Origin: HGM04593 sp045647885
GTDB taxonomy: Bacteria; Bacteroidota; Bacteroidia; Bacteroidales; Bacteroidaceae
Reading direction: 5' to 3'
Assembly (NCBI GenBank): GCA_045647885.1
Contig: JAZRMX010000044.1
Location: forward strand, 1 to 64,000
Length of the DNA stretch: 64,000 bases
Shown: piece by piece, positions 26,531 to 35,098 of the stretch
Layout: every line of letters begins with the position of its first letter
Position numbering within the stretch: the first letter of the stretch is position 1
Position numbers and translations under genes: made by a program
The notes under the pieces: model-generated
Databases searched by the model: none
Told to the model about the DNA's origin: nothing
The model's input: the letters and a program-made list of their open reading frames with translations, nothing else

Positions 26531-27841
26531 CTACATCCTCCGCCACTCTATGCGGAGGATTTTTTTTGTCAGCCCGTCTACCGCGCATATTGCCGACAGG
26601 CGTTCGCCCACCACCCACACTATGCGTTCTGTGGCGTCGGTGACAACCAACTGTCTTTTCTTCTCTACAAGGCTCATCTTGCGGTCGGTGAGGTAGTCAC
26701 TCACAAGCTTGCTTCCGCGCATTCCAAAGGGTGTGAAGCGGTCGCCCTCTCTCCACTCTCTCACGGTAAGCGGGAACTGTACCTTTGCAATGTCGATGGT
26801 TGCAACCTCTCTCTTGCGCTCTATTGTGCCGTCGAACTCTTTTGTCTGACAAGCGAGCGTGCCGTGGGGTGTTTTTACAGTGCCTTCTTCGGGCAGAGTG
26901 GCGGCAGTGCGTTGCTCCTCTTTAGGGGCTATTATAAATGCCGTACGGTCTTTTACAACCACCCATCCGTTGCTCTCGAATGTGCGTCCGCTTTCTGCGT
27001 CTGCTGTTTGGAATATGTCATTCGTTTGTGCGCCATTAAAGCCTAAGGGTTGCAGTATCTCGTGGAGCAGTGCCTGTGGCGAGGGCTCTTTTTTTAGTAG
27101 GTCAATGTCTATAATATCCCCTTTCTTTATTCGTGCTTCGCCTTCGGAAATGGCTTTTGTGTAGATATTTTCGGCTTGTGAGAGGCGTTCTGCCGTCTCG
27201 GCAAGGGTTTCGCTTATCGAGGGATTAATCTCCTTTAAAAGCGGCATTATTTGCAGGCGTACCTTGTTGCGTGTGAAGTCTGTCCCGAGGTTGGTGCTGT
27301 CGGTAACATACTCTTCTCCTCTCCACGCGAGATATTCAATAATATCCTCTCGTCCCAAGCATAGCAGGGGGCGCACAATATTGCCGTTTTTAGGCTGTAT
27401 GCCGTGGAGGCCACGTATTCCTGTGCCACGCACGAGGTTCAGGAGCATTGTCTCGGCACTGTCGTCGCGGTGGTGTGCCACGGCGATATATTTTGCTCCT
27501 CTCTTTTTGCGGTGCTGTTCAAAGGCGTTGTAGCGTAATTCTCGCGCTGCCATTTCAATTGATATACCTTTTTCCTCGGCATATTTTTGGGTGTCAAAGT
27601 CCACAACAAACAGCTCTGTGTCTTTTCTCTCGCACAAGGAACGTACAAACTCTTCGTCGCGCATACTTTCCTCACCACGCAGGTGAAAATTGCAGTGGAT
27701 GGCTTCGCATTCGTAGCCGAGTTTCTGCAAAATCATAAGCAGAGCAACGGAATCGGCCCCGCCACTCAGTGCAACGAGAACTTTTTCGCCCTCTTGCATA
27801 AGCTGCTTTTGTTGTATGAATTTTGCGACTTTGTGTATCAT
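26531..27841 (-). CDS. tilS: tRNA(Ile)-lysidine synthase TilS
   Basis: TilS converts cytidine 34 of the tRNA-Ile(CAU) anticodon to lysidine, so that AUA is read as isoleucine. The PP-loop ATPase motif SGGADS is at residues 26-31, with EAIHCNFHLRGEES, AVAHHRDDSAETMLLNLVRG and GIRGLHGI next. The C-terminal 80 residues are the TilS substrate-binding domain (REWREGDRFTPFGMRGSKLVSDYL). At 436 residues it is of normal length. It is alone on the minus strand, convergent with rlmB. A TATCTTCG -7-like box lies at 27859-27866. Confidence 0.95.
   Translation of the reverse strand: MIHKVAKFIQQKQLMQEGEKVLVALSGGADSVALLMILQKLGYECEAIHCNFHLRGEESMRDEEFVRSLCERKDTELFVVDFDTQKYAEEKGISIEMAARELRYNAFEQHRKKRGAKYIAVAHHRDDSAETMLLNLVRGTGIRGLHGIQPKNGNIVRPLLCLGREDIIEYLAWRGEEYVTDSTNLGTDFTRNKVRLQIMPLLKEINPSISETLAETAERLSQAENIYTKAISEGEARIKKGDIIDIDLLKKEPSPQALLHEILQPLGFNGAQTNDIFQTADAESGRTFESNGWVVVKDRTAFIIAPKEEQRTAATLPEEGTVKTPHGTLACQTKEFDGTIERKREVATIDIAKVQFPLTVREWREGDRFTPFGMRGSKLVSDYLTDRKMSLVEKKRQLVVTDATERIVWVVGERLSAICAVDGLTKKILRIEWRRM
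26535..26567 (+). terminator. rlmB terminator embedded in the 3' end of tilS
   Basis: Arms 26535-26543 and 26552-26560 (ATCCTCCGC and complement) with an 8-nt loop are followed by seven T (26561-26567). On the minus strand the same bases are the last codons of tilS, so the terminator is shared with coding sequence. Confidence 0.85.
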
Positions 27842-27858
27842 TCCTTCTTACTTTTCTG

Positions 27859-27866
27859 CGAAGATA
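27859..27866 (-). promoter_or_regulatory. Possible -7 box for tilS (TATCTTCG)
   Basis: Read on the minus strand the bases are TATCTTCG, 17 nt before the tilS ATG. It is the same one-mismatch variant as upstream of engB. Confidence 0.35.
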
Positions 27867-27939
27867 GGGCATAAACTTCATAAAATCACTCTTTTTGGGC
27901 AAAAAGGTGCGCCTTCTGCATAAAAAAGCACTCTCTTTA

Positions 27940-27971
27940 TTTGTCGTTTATGAAAAATAGTTTTACCTTTG
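27940..27971 (+). promoter_or_regulatory. tRNA-Cys promoter (TTTG-N20-TACCTTTG)
   Basis: The -33 TTTG (27940-27943) and -7 TACCTTTG (27964-27971) are 20 nt apart, a textbook Bacteroidota promoter. It stands 34 nt before the tRNA. Confidence 0.8.
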
Positions 27972-28005
27972 TGCCTGCAAATGGGGCGTATGCTCTTGAG
28001 TATAT

Positions 28006-28077
28006 GGTACCTTGGATGAGTGGCTTAGTCAGTGGTCTGCAAAACCATGTACGGCGGTTCGAATCCGCCAGGTACCT
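28006..28077 (+). tRNA. tRNA-Cys (GCA)
   Basis: A 72-nt cloverleaf. The acceptor arms GGTACCT (28006-28012) and AGGTACC (28070-28076) pair fully, with discriminator T at 28077, as expected for tRNA-Cys. The anticodon stem GTGGT/ACCAT encloses loop CTGCAAA with anticodon GCA. The T arm is GGCGG-TTCGAAT-CCGCC. The 3' CCA is not encoded. Confidence 0.96.
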
Positions 28078-28080
28078 CGA

Positions 28081-28104
28081 AGCACCGCAGAAGCGGTGCT
28101 TTTT
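28081..28104 (+). terminator. tRNA-Cys terminator
   Basis: AGCACCGC (28081-28088), loop AGAA, GCGGTGCT (28093-28100), then a T run. It starts 3 nt after the tRNA. Confidence 0.9.
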
Positions 28105-28136
28105 CATTTTATACTACTCTCGTAAACTAAAATCCT

Positions 28137-28655
28137 ATGGCCGACAATTATCTGGAGAAGAAAATGGAGATGCACGCGGCGCGTGCTAAAGCCGGTAAGG
28201 TTACCGGTGTTAAGGGAAATCTTCTCTCTCTGCTCGAAAAGAGTTCTCCTTGTGCGGCTTTTAGTGATTATGCTGTGCGCGACGACCAATTGCGCCGCCT
28301 TGTAGCTGCTGCGGCCAAAGTAACATCTGCCTTCTCTTATAGGTTGCTTGTTGGGGCTGATGCTGTGGCTTTCCGTGCCGCGTCTGGTGCGTTTCCAGCA
28401 ACTGCTTATATGGTTGTTTGTGCCTCTTCTTCGGCTTATGACGAGTTTCTTCTGGGCAGGGTAGCGCAGACTGTTCTTCTTCAGGCTGCCGAGATTGGTC
28501 TTTCTGCGGTGGTGGTCGATGGGGTTAATCCTTCGCTTGTTGCCGAAAAGCTCTCTTTGCAGGCTCTTCCTTTGCTTGTTGTTGCTGTGGGGCGTAATGC
28601 CGAACCGGCATTGCCGCTTGACGCAGTTTCTCTTGTGGATAATCTTATAATTTGA
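28137..28655 (+). CDS. Small nitroreductase-family protein
   Basis: A 172-residue protein with the reduced nitroreductase-like fold common in Bacteroidales. The N-terminus MADNYLEKKMEMH is a conserved opening of this subfamily; FSDYAVRDDQLRRLVAAA, VAQTVLLQAAEIGLSAVVV and LPLLVVAVGR are typical later stretches. Such proteins bind FMN and use NAD(P)H. The substrate is unknown. It starts 4 nt before the DUF5009 gene downstream, so the two are probably one operon. The protein is notably rich in Ala and Val. Confidence 0.75.
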   Translation: MADNYLEKKMEMHAARAKAGKVTGVKGNLLSLLEKSSPCAAFSDYAVRDDQLRRLVAAAAKVTSAFSYRLLVGADAVAFRAASGAFPATAYMVVCASSSAYDEFLLGRVAQTVLLQAAEIGLSAVVVDGVNPSLVAEKLSLQALPLLVVAVGRNAEPALPLDAVSLVDNLII

Positions 28656-28659
28656 TATT

Positions 28660-29769
28660 ATGGATAGTGTGAAAAAAGATAATCGCCTTCTCTCGCTCGA
28701 CACTTTGCGCGGCTTTGATATGTTTTTTATTATGGGTGGCGATGCTTTGTTTTTAACTATCTGTTCGCTTTTTCCTGGTACTTTATTAGGCGGTTGGGGC
28801 AAGCAGATGTATCACGTAGCTTGGGATGGTTTCACTTTCTACGACCTTATTTTCCCGCTCTTCCTTTTCCTTGCTGGCGTGTCGTTCCCTTTTTCTCTTG
28901 CAAAGCAGCGCACAATGGGCAAGAGTAATATTGCTATATCAAAGAAGGTTGTTTGGCGAGGTTTGATGCTTATTCTGCTTGGTGTGGTTTATAATGGCCT
29001 TTTACAGTTTGACTTTGCGGAGCTGCGTTATGCGAGCGTGCTTGGTCGCATAGGTTCGGCGTGGATGTTTGCAGCCTTGCTTTACTTGTGGCTGGGGCGT
29101 AAAGTGGTAGCTTTGCTTTCTGTGGCTTTACTGCTTGGTTATTGGGCCTTGCTTGCGTGCGTTCCTGTTCCTGGTGCCGAAGGGCTCTCTCCCTTCTCTA
29201 TAGATGGATCTCTTGTCTCTTATGTAGACCGGTTGCTCTTGCCCGGGCGTCTGCACGATGAGGTACACGACCCTGAGGGGCTGTTATCGACTATTCCTGC
29301 AGTGGTGACGGCGCTGTTGGGTATCTTTGCCGGTGAGTTTGTACGTCTGCGCTCGCTTGGTGGCTATAAGAAGGTGGCTTGTTTATTTGCCGCAGCTTTG
29401 GTTCTGTTGTTAATCGGCTGGCTGTGGTCTTCGGTTTTCCCCATAAACAAGAATTTGTGGAGCAGCTCTTTTGTTTGCTTTGCGGGTGGCTGGTCGCTTG
29501 TTCTTTTCGCGCTTTTTTATCTTGTTGTCGATGTCTTGCAGTGGCGCGGGTGGACTTTATTTTTCCGTGTAATAGGTCTTAACTCAATTACGATATATCT
29601 TGCGCAGCAGTTTGTCGATTTTCACAAGCTTAATACATCGCTCTTCGGGGGTGTCATAAATCTTGTGCCCTCTTCTTTGCATTCTGTTGCTTATTGGGTT
29701 TGTTATGTGGCGGTGTGTTGGTGCCTGCTCTATTTCCTTTATCGTAAAAAGATTTTTCTGAAGGTGTAG
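28660..29769 (+). CDS. DUF5009 / HGSNAT-like multi-pass membrane acyltransferase
   Basis: A 369-residue inner-membrane protein with about ten predicted membrane segments. It opens with RLLSLDTLRGFDMFFIMGG, the conserved start of the DUF5009 group related to heparan-alpha-glucosaminide N-acetyltransferase. A TFYDLIFPLFLFLAGVSFPF segment follows. Members are proposed to move acyl groups across the membrane to sugars, perhaps for cell-surface or glycan modification. It is translationally close to the upstream nitroreductase gene (4 nt). Membership is well supported; the acceptor is unknown. Confidence 0.85.
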   Translation: MDSVKKDNRLLSLDTLRGFDMFFIMGGDALFLTICSLFPGTLLGGWGKQMYHVAWDGFTFYDLIFPLFLFLAGVSFPFSLAKQRTMGKSNIAISKKVVWRGLMLILLGVVYNGLLQFDFAELRYASVLGRIGSAWMFAALLYLWLGRKVVALLSVALLLGYWALLACVPVPGAEGLSPFSIDGSLVSYVDRLLLPGRLHDEVHDPEGLLSTIPAVVTALLGIFAGEFVRLRSLGGYKKVACLFAAALVLLLIGWLWSSVFPINKNLWSSSFVCFAGGWSLVLFALFYLVVDVLQWRGWTLFFRVIGLNSITIYLAQQFVDFHKLNTSLFGGVINLVPSSLHSVAYWVCYVAVCWCLLYFLYRKKIFLKV

Positions 29770-29780
29770 TATTGATATAT

Positions 29781-29814
29781 AAAAAACCGTTCCTTGAAAA
29801 AGGAACGGTTTTTT
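29781..29814. terminator. Bidirectional terminator between the DUF5009 gene and gyrB
   Basis: A perfect 14-bp inverted repeat (29781-29794 with 29801-29814, AAAAAACCGTTCCT and complement) with a 6-nt loop; A and T runs serve both strands. Confidence 0.9.
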
Positions 29815-29833
29815 ATGTTGGGTATTTATTGCA

Positions 29834-31783
29834 TTATGCGTCGATGTCGGCGTATCGTGCGTTCTTCTCAATGAATTCGCGGCGGGGGCCTACATCGTCA
29901 CCCATAAGCATTGAGAATATGTGGTCGGCCTCTTGTGCGTCGCGTATTGTTACCTGTTTCAAGATACGTGTCTCGGGGTTCATTGTTGTTTCCCACAACT
30001 GTTCGGGGTTCATCTCACCAAGACCTTTGTATCGCTGTATCTTAACCTCTTTTTCGTTGCCGTTGGCATACTTCTCGGTGAATGCTCTGAGCGCGTCGTC
30101 GTCGTAGCAATACTCCTTGATGTTGCCTTTTGAACATTGGTAGAGGGGTGGTGTCGCAATGTATAGGAAGCCTCCCTCGATAATCTCGGGCATATAACGA
30201 TAGAAGAGTGTCATTATAAGTGTGTCGATGTGAGAACCATCGACGTCGGCGTCGGTCATCATAATTATCTTGTGGTAGCGCAGCTTGTCGATATTTGCTT
30301 TCTTGCTATCCTCGGGGTCGAGGCCGAAGCGTACGCCTATAGCCTGGATAATATTGTTGATTTCGTCGCTCTCAAAGGCTTTGTGCCACATAACCTTCTC
30401 CACGTTGAGGATTTTACCGCGCAAGGGAAGGATGGCCTGGAAACTGTTTTTACGACCCTGCTTTGCTGAACCACCCGCAGAATCACCCTCCACAAGGAAC
30501 AACTCGCATTTTGCGGGGTCTTTGTCCGAGCAGTCGGCAAGTTTGCCGGGCATACCGCAACCACCCATAGGACTCTTGCGCTGTACGCTCTCGCGTGCCT
30601 TGCGTGCGGCAATACGTGCTGTTGCTGCAAGGATAACCTTGTCTACAACCATTTTTGCCTCTTTGGGGTGCTCCTCGAGGTAGTATGCGAGAGCCTCGCC
30701 TACAGCCTGGTCTACAGCACCTGTTACCTCGTTGTTACCGAGTTTGGTTTTGGTCTGTCCCTCGAACTGGGGCTCTGCAACCTTCACCGATACAATAGCT
30801 GTGAGGCCTTCGCGGAAGTCCTCACCCGAGATTTCAACCTTTGCCTTCTCGAGAGCCTTTGTGTCGTCGGCATATTTCTTGAGGGTACGGGTAAGCGCAC
30901 GGCGGAAACCGGCAAGGTGTGTACCACCCTCTATGGTGTTGATGTTGTTTACATAAGAGTGTACATTCTCGCTGTAGCCGTTGTTGTAAATGATGGCTGC
31001 CTCGATGGGTATTCCGTTCTTTTCGGTGTTCAAGTAGATTACATCACCGATAAGGGGAGTGCGTGAAGCATCGATGTAGCGAACAAACTCCTTCAAACCT
31101 TCGGTTGAGTAGAATGTTTCGCTCTTGAATTCGCCATTCTCGTCGGCCTTACGTCTGTCGGTGAGTGTGATTGTGATTCCGGCGTTCAGGAAAGCGAGCT
31201 CGCGCAAACGGGTTGCGAGAATCTCGTACTGGTATTCTGTTACCACGAAAATGTTGCCGTCGGGCTGGAATGTCTGGCGTGTACCTCGCAAGTCGGAGTC
31301 GCCGATGCATTTTACCTGGTCGAGGGGCTTACCGCAAGAGTAGTTCTGCTCGTAGTGCTTGCCATCGCGGAACACCTCGGTCTTCATGTGTGTTGAAAGG
31401 GCGTTTACGCAAGATACACCCACGCCGTGCAAACCTCCCGACACTTTGTATGAATCCTTGTTGAATTTACCTCCGGCGTGGAGCACGGTCATAACAACCT
31501 CCAAAGCCGAACGGTTCTCTTTTTCGTGCCAATCAACGGGGATACCACGACCGTTGTCCTGAACGGTTATTGAGTTTCCGGGGTTGATGGTTACGTTTAT
31601 ATGTGTACAATATCCGGCCATAGCCTCGTCGATAGAGTTGTCTACCACCTCGTAGACAAGGTGATGAAGACCTTTTTCGCTGATGTCGCCGATGTACATC
31701 GCAGGGCGCTTGCGCACTGCCTCCAAGCCTTCGAGGACCTGAATACTGTCGGCCGAATAATTCTGTTTGATCTCTTCGCTCAT
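29834..31783 (-). CDS. gyrB: DNA gyrase subunit B
   Basis: GyrB is the ATPase and Toprim subunit of gyrase, which introduces negative supercoils. The 649-residue protein has the GHKL ATPase with EVVDNSIDEA (45-54), DNGRGIPVD (77-84) and GGLHGVGVSCVNALS (116-130), then the transducer. The Toprim motifs EGDSA (432-436) and DADVDG (511-516) and the PLRGKILN stretch of the quinolone-determining region (453-460) come next. The C-terminus RRE-FIEKNA is typical. It lies alone, with a -7 box at 31815-31822 on the minus strand. Confidence 0.97.
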   Translation of the reverse strand: MSEEIKQNYSADSIQVLEGLEAVRKRPAMYIGDISEKGLHHLVYEVVDNSIDEAMAGYCTHINVTINPGNSITVQDNGRGIPVDWHEKENRSALEVVMTVLHAGGKFNKDSYKVSGGLHGVGVSCVNALSTHMKTEVFRDGKHYEQNYSCGKPLDQVKCIGDSDLRGTRQTFQPDGNIFVVTEYQYEILATRLRELAFLNAGITITLTDRRKADENGEFKSETFYSTEGLKEFVRYIDASRTPLIGDVIYLNTEKNGIPIEAAIIYNNGYSENVHSYVNNINTIEGGTHLAGFRRALTRTLKKYADDTKALEKAKVEISGEDFREGLTAIVSVKVAEPQFEGQTKTKLGNNEVTGAVDQAVGEALAYYLEEHPKEAKMVVDKVILAATARIAARKARESVQRKSPMGGCGMPGKLADCSDKDPAKCELFLVEGDSAGGSAKQGRKNSFQAILPLRGKILNVEKVMWHKAFESDEINNIIQAIGVRFGLDPEDSKKANIDKLRYHKIIMMTDADVDGSHIDTLIMTLFYRYMPEIIEGGFLYIATPPLYQCSKGNIKEYCYDDDALRAFTEKYANGNEKEVKIQRYKGLGEMNPEQLWETTMNPETRILKQVTIRDAQEADHIFSMLMGDDVGPRREFIEKNARYADIDA

Positions 31784-31814
31784 GTTGTGTTTGTAAATAG
31801 CTTGTATAACTCAA

Positions 31815-31822
31815 CAAAGATA
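31815..31822 (-). promoter_or_regulatory. gyrB -7 box (TATCTTTG)
   Basis: Minus-strand TATCTTTG lies 31 nt before the gyrB ATG, with a TTG about 20 nt further upstream serving as a plausible -33. The rest of 31823-31995 holds no gene. Confidence 0.6.
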
Positions 31823-31995
31823 CAAAAAACAGGGCTGTCTTGCAAGGGTTAGCGGCTTTTTCTTTGGCTTTAAAAACAGAGTTTTTATTCTGCGTGTGCG
31901 TATGCTTGGTCCGGTTGTTGGTGCGGCTTTGTGACGGGTGCTGTTTGTGTAATTTTTGCCTTTGTTTACTTCTGGCTGTTGGGTACAACGCGAAA

Positions 31996-32019
31996 AGGCT
32001 GGATTTTAAAATCCAGCCT
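31996..32019 (-). terminator. rpsT terminator (24-bp perfect palindrome)
   Basis: AGGCTGGATTTT and its complement join without a loop, giving a perfect 24-bp palindrome followed on the minus strand by TTTTCG. It lies 28 nt after the rpsT stop codon. Confidence 0.75.
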
Positions 32020-32047
32020 CTCGTAGGTAAATATATGTCTTAAAAAA

Positions 32048-32302
32048 TTAGGCTAATTTAGCGATTTTAGCGCAAAGACCTGATTTGAGGTTTGCAGCCT
32101 TGTTCTTGTGGATGAGACCACGTTTAGCCATTCTGTCAAGCATTTTCTGAACTTCGGGGAATTTTGCCAAAGCTTCGTTCTTGTCGGTCATAGCGCGAAG
32201 ACCACGAACTGCTGAACGCATATTTTTACCGAAATAACGGTTCTGAAGATTTCTCTTCTCGGTTTGTCTGATTCTTTTAAGTGATGATTTGTGATTTGCC
32301 AT
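32048..32302 (-). CDS. rpsT: 30S ribosomal protein S20
   Basis: S20 is a small basic primary-binding protein of the 30S subunit. The 84-residue protein opens MANHKSSLKRIRQTEKRN and carries KRGLIHKNKAANLKSGL near its end, both diagnostic. It lies 28 nt downstream of tRNA-Glu on the same strand and probably shares its promoter. A palindromic terminator follows. Confidence 0.97.
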   Translation of the reverse strand: MANHKSSLKRIRQTEKRNLQNRYFGKNMRSAVRGLRAMTDKNEALAKFPEVQKMLDRMAKRGLIHKNKAANLKSGLCAKIAKLA

Positions 32303-32330
32303 CTCTTTATAATTTTTTTAGTTTTACTTG

Positions 32331-32402
32331 TAGCCCATAGGGGAATCGAACCCCTCTTTCAAGAATGAAAATCTTGCGTCCTAGCCGATAGACGAATGGG
32401 CC
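32331..32402 (-). tRNA. tRNA-Glu (TTC)
   Basis: A 72-nt minus-strand cloverleaf. The acceptor arm starts GGCCCAT at 32402 and pairs with ATGGGCT, the first pair being G-U. The anticodon loop reads TTTTCAT with anticodon TTC. The T arm is GAGGG/CCCCT-like around TTCGATT. Discriminator A lies at 32331, and CCA is not encoded. Confidence 0.95.
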
Positions 32403-32462
32403 TTAATGGTTTGTGTGCTCTTTTGAAGCTGCTTAAGGGCTGTTTGATGCCTAAAGCGACTG

Positions 32463-32493
32463 CAAAGGTAGAACCTTTTTTTGAATTTGCAAA
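32463..32493 (-). promoter_or_regulatory. tRNA-Glu/rpsT promoter (TTTG-N19-TACCTTTG)
   Basis: On the minus strand, TTTG (32490-32493) and TACCTTTG (32463-32470) are 19 nt apart, a good Bacteroidota promoter. The -7 sequence is identical to that of the tRNA-Cys gene. Confidence 0.78.
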
Positions 32494-32520
32494 GAAATTG
32501 TTGTTTTTTTTGTATTTTTG
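32486..32520 (+). promoter_or_regulatory. recO promoter candidate
   Basis: TATTTTTG (32513-32520) matches the -7 consensus and lies 19 nt before the recO ATG. TTTG at 32486-32489 is 23 nt upstream, slightly far. It directly abuts the divergent tRNA-Glu promoter. Confidence 0.5.
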
Positions 32521-32539
32521 TGTTGTAATTATATGCGAA

Positions 32540-33268
32540 ATGGTTGAAAAATACAGCGGAATAGTGTTACGCACCCTCAAATATAATGATTCTTTGATGG
32601 TTGCCGACGTTTTTACCTTGCAGCAGGGGCGCAAATCCTTTTTGTTGCCTGTGACGCATAGCAAGAAGTCGCGTGTGCGTAACGTACTCTTTCAGCCGTT
32701 GTCTATGGTTGCCTTCACCGCATCGGGGCGTGCATCTTCGTCACTTGCCCGTATATCGGAGGCGCAGCCCTACATTCTGTACTCATCTATTCCCTGCGAT
32801 GTGGTAAAGTCCTCTATCGCGTTGTATCTTGCCGAGGTACTTACTTATGCGCTTCAAGAAAACGGTGAGGATGAGTCGCTCTTTTTGTTTCTCGACCGTG
32901 CCTTCACCTGGTTCGATGCTGCCGAAGAGGGTTATGCCGACTTTCATCTGGTCTTTATGTCGCGCCTTTTGGGCTTTCTTGGAATTGCTCCCAATACCGA
33001 TGGTCTTGCAGTGAATTCCTATTTCGACCTGCAGGCTGGATGTCTTGTGCGTGAACATCCTCTGCATCCTCATTTTCTTTTGCCGGCACAGGCAGCGCGT
33101 TTTGTCTCGCTCCTGCGTTCCGATTTCCTGTCGGTTCGCCTGCTGGCATTAAACAGAGAACAGCGAGGTGAGTTTCTCGCTGTTCTCGAAGAGTATTATC
33201 GTCTGCATATCCCCGGTTTCCCCCGCCTGCGTTCGGGCGAGGTGCTGCGTGAGATATTTGCCGGTTAG
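32540..33268 (+). CDS. recO: DNA repair protein RecO
   Basis: RecO helps load RecA onto gaps coated with SSB. The start is ATG 32540 (MVEKYSGIVLRTLKYND), because the longer frame runs through the tRNA-Glu gene. The product is 242 residues: an N-terminal OB fold (about 1-80), then the helical domain. The classic zinc-finger cysteines are not evident (only one or two Cys in the region), as in other Bacteroidota. Its 3' end overlaps the convergent YqeY-like gene by 4 nt. Confidence 0.9.
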   Translation: MVEKYSGIVLRTLKYNDSLMVADVFTLQQGRKSFLLPVTHSKKSRVRNVLFQPLSMVAFTASGRASSSLARISEAQPYILYSSIPCDVVKSSIALYLAEVLTYALQENGEDESLFLFLDRAFTWFDAAEEGYADFHLVFMSRLLGFLGIAPNTDGLAVNSYFDLQAGCLVREHPLHPHFLLPAQAARFVSLLRSDFLSVRLLALNREQRGEFLAVLEEYYRLHIPGFPRLRSGEVLREIFAG

Positions 33269-33714
33269 GCAAGCAGTTGCTTTACTATCGCAGAGATTAT
33301 TTTTCCGTCGGCCTTGCCGGCAAGCTGTTTGGTGGCAACACCCATAACTTTTCCCATATCCTGGGGCTTGTTGGCACCAACTTGTGCAATAATTTCCTTT
33401 AGGGCTGCAGTAATCTCCTCCTCGCTCATCTGTTTGGGCAGGTATTTCTCCATAATTGCCACCTGTGCAAGTTCTTCGGCTGCAAGCTCACTGCGGTTCT
33501 GGCTCTGGAAGAGTTCTGCCGACTCCTTGCCCTGCTTCACCAGTTTCTGAATAAGCTTTATGGCAGTCTCGTCGCTCACGGTATCTCCGGCGCCGGGAGC
33601 TGTCTTGGCCTCGAGGAGTACTTTCTTTATGTTTCTCAAGGTGTCGAGGGCAACTTTGTCTTTTGCCTTCATCGCCTCTTTTATGTCGTTACTGATAATA
33701 TCGAAAAGTTCCAT
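33265..33714 (-). CDS. GatB/YqeY-domain protein
   Basis: A 149-residue YqeY-type protein, related to the tail domain of the GatB amidotransferase subunit. It opens MELFDIISNDIKEAMKAKDK and carries KYLPKQMSEEEI and MGKVMGVATKQLAGKADG, all typical. The family is thought to bind tRNA, but its role is unknown. It ends the division cluster, 19 nt after ftsZ, and overlaps recO tail to tail. Confidence 0.93.
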   Translation of the reverse strand: MELFDIISNDIKEAMKAKDKVALDTLRNIKKVLLEAKTAPGAGDTVSDETAIKLIQKLVKQGKESAELFQSQNRSELAAEELAQVAIMEKYLPKQMSEEEITAALKEIIAQVGANKPQDMGKVMGVATKQLAGKADGKIISAIVKQLLA

Positions 33715-33733
33715 AATAATTATTTTTTTTATG

Positions 33734-35071
33734 TTAGAATGTTTCGTTTGTTTCTTCGGGTCCGTTCTCTACGCTCTCTGCGGGTGCTGCTACGGCAGGA
33801 ATCTCTGCAGATGCTTTTTTTCTCGATTCCACAATGTTCTTTAATGTATCGAGTTCCTGAACGGTTCGTTTGTATGCAGGCGAGTTGTCGACAGCCGATA
33901 TAAGTTCCTCGTTGTACATCCCCTCTTCGTCGAAGATGAAAATCTTGTACTCGTCTTTATAGAAACTCTTTTCCATAGCCGAAAGTTTTTTATCTTCGGC
34001 CTCGAGCTTCATTTTTTCCTCCAGGGAGAGTCTCACCTCTTCGGCTTTCTGCTGTTCGAGCAGGGGTTCCATGCCGGGAATGTTGCTCATTCCGAATCCT
34101 GTTGCAAGCACGGTTACCTTTACTTCGCCCTCTTTGAGTTCAAAATCTTTGCTCAAACCCCAGATTACCTCAATGTTCTCGTCCTCGAACTGCTCCATAA
34201 AGTCGTTTACTGCGTTTATCTCCTCCACAAGCATCGGCTCGTTGGGGTTGTAATAGATGTTGAAAAGCAGTTTCTTTGACTTGTAGATGTCGTTGTTGTT
34301 GAGCAGGGGCGAGTGCATTGCCTTTCTGAAAGCGCGGTCGAGGCGGTTCTCGCCACTCTCTATGCCGTAGCTCATTATGGCAACACCACCGTTTTTGAGT
34401 ACTTTCTTGACATCGCGGAAGTCGAGGTTGATTTTGCCTCGTGCAGTGATAATCTCGGCTATACTCTTGGTTGCAGTGGTAAGCACTTCATCGACCTTGC
34501 GGAAGCCCTCTTCAATATCGAGCTTGGGGTAAATATCCAACAGGCGTTCGTTGTTTATCACAAGCAATGCATCGACGTGCTGTGCTATTTCGGCAACACC
34601 GCGCAGAGCCTGTTTAATCTTCTTGCCCATCTCGAAACGGAAGGGTATGGTAACGATACCGATGGTAAGTATGTCCATACTCTTGGCGATCTTCGCTACC
34701 ACGGGTGCGGCTCCGGTTCCGGTACCGCCACCCATACCTGCGGTGATGAACACCATTTTTGTTCCGTCCTGGAAGAGTCGTTCAATTTGTGGTGTGCTCT
34801 CCTCGGCAGCCTTGCGTGCTACGTTGGGGTCGTTTCCGGCACCCAAACCTTCGGTTGTGGTTTCTCCCAACTGCACCTTTACGGGTATGTTGGAATGGTA
34901 GAGCGCCTGACGGTCGGTGTTGCAGATGGCAAACGACACGTTGTGTATGCCTTTCTCGTACATATTCTCGACAGCGTTGCTGCCGCCACCGCCCACGCCG
35001 ATAACTTTAATTATTCTGGGAGCATCTGTAGGTATGTCGAAGGGAAGTCCTTGTCTTGTATCTTCGTTCAT
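33734..35071 (-). CDS. ftsZ: Cell division GTPase FtsZ
   Basis: FtsZ polymerises into the division ring. The start is ATG 35071 (MNEDTRQGLPF); a TTG six codons upstream is less likely. The product is 445 residues. GTP-binding motifs are GVGGGGSNAV (near 25-34) and the tubulin signature GGGTGTG (114-120), with the T7 loop NLDFRDVKKVL near 210. The charged linker (about 320-400) leads to SPAYKR, which may be the conserved peptide that binds FtsA; an extra 40-residue Ala/Glu tail follows it. It lies 27 nt after ftsA. Confidence 0.96.
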   Translation of the reverse strand: MNEDTRQGLPFDIPTDAPRIIKVIGVGGGGSNAVENMYEKGIHNVSFAICNTDRQALYHSNIPVKVQLGETTTEGLGAGNDPNVARKAAEESTPQIERLFQDGTKMVFITAGMGGGTGTGAAPVVAKIAKSMDILTIGIVTIPFRFEMGKKIKQALRGVAEIAQHVDALLVINNERLLDIYPKLDIEEGFRKVDEVLTTATKSIAEIITARGKINLDFRDVKKVLKNGGVAIMSYGIESGENRLDRAFRKAMHSPLLNNNDIYKSKKLLFNIYYNPNEPMLVEEINAVNDFMEQFEDENIEVIWGLSKDFELKEGEVKVTVLATGFGMSNIPGMEPLLEQQKAEEVRLSLEEKMKLEAEDKKLSAMEKSFYKDEYKIFIFDEEGMYNEELISAVDNSPAYKRTVQELDTLKNIVESRKKASAEIPAVAAPAESVENGPEETNETF

Positions 35072-35098
35072 TGCTGTACTGTTTTTCAAAATTTGTAA

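Noticed and set aside
34313..35098. 261-codon plus-strand frame across ftsZ
   Set aside because: Antisense to ftsZ; the Cys/His-rich composition is a mirror of the real codons and no family is recognisable.
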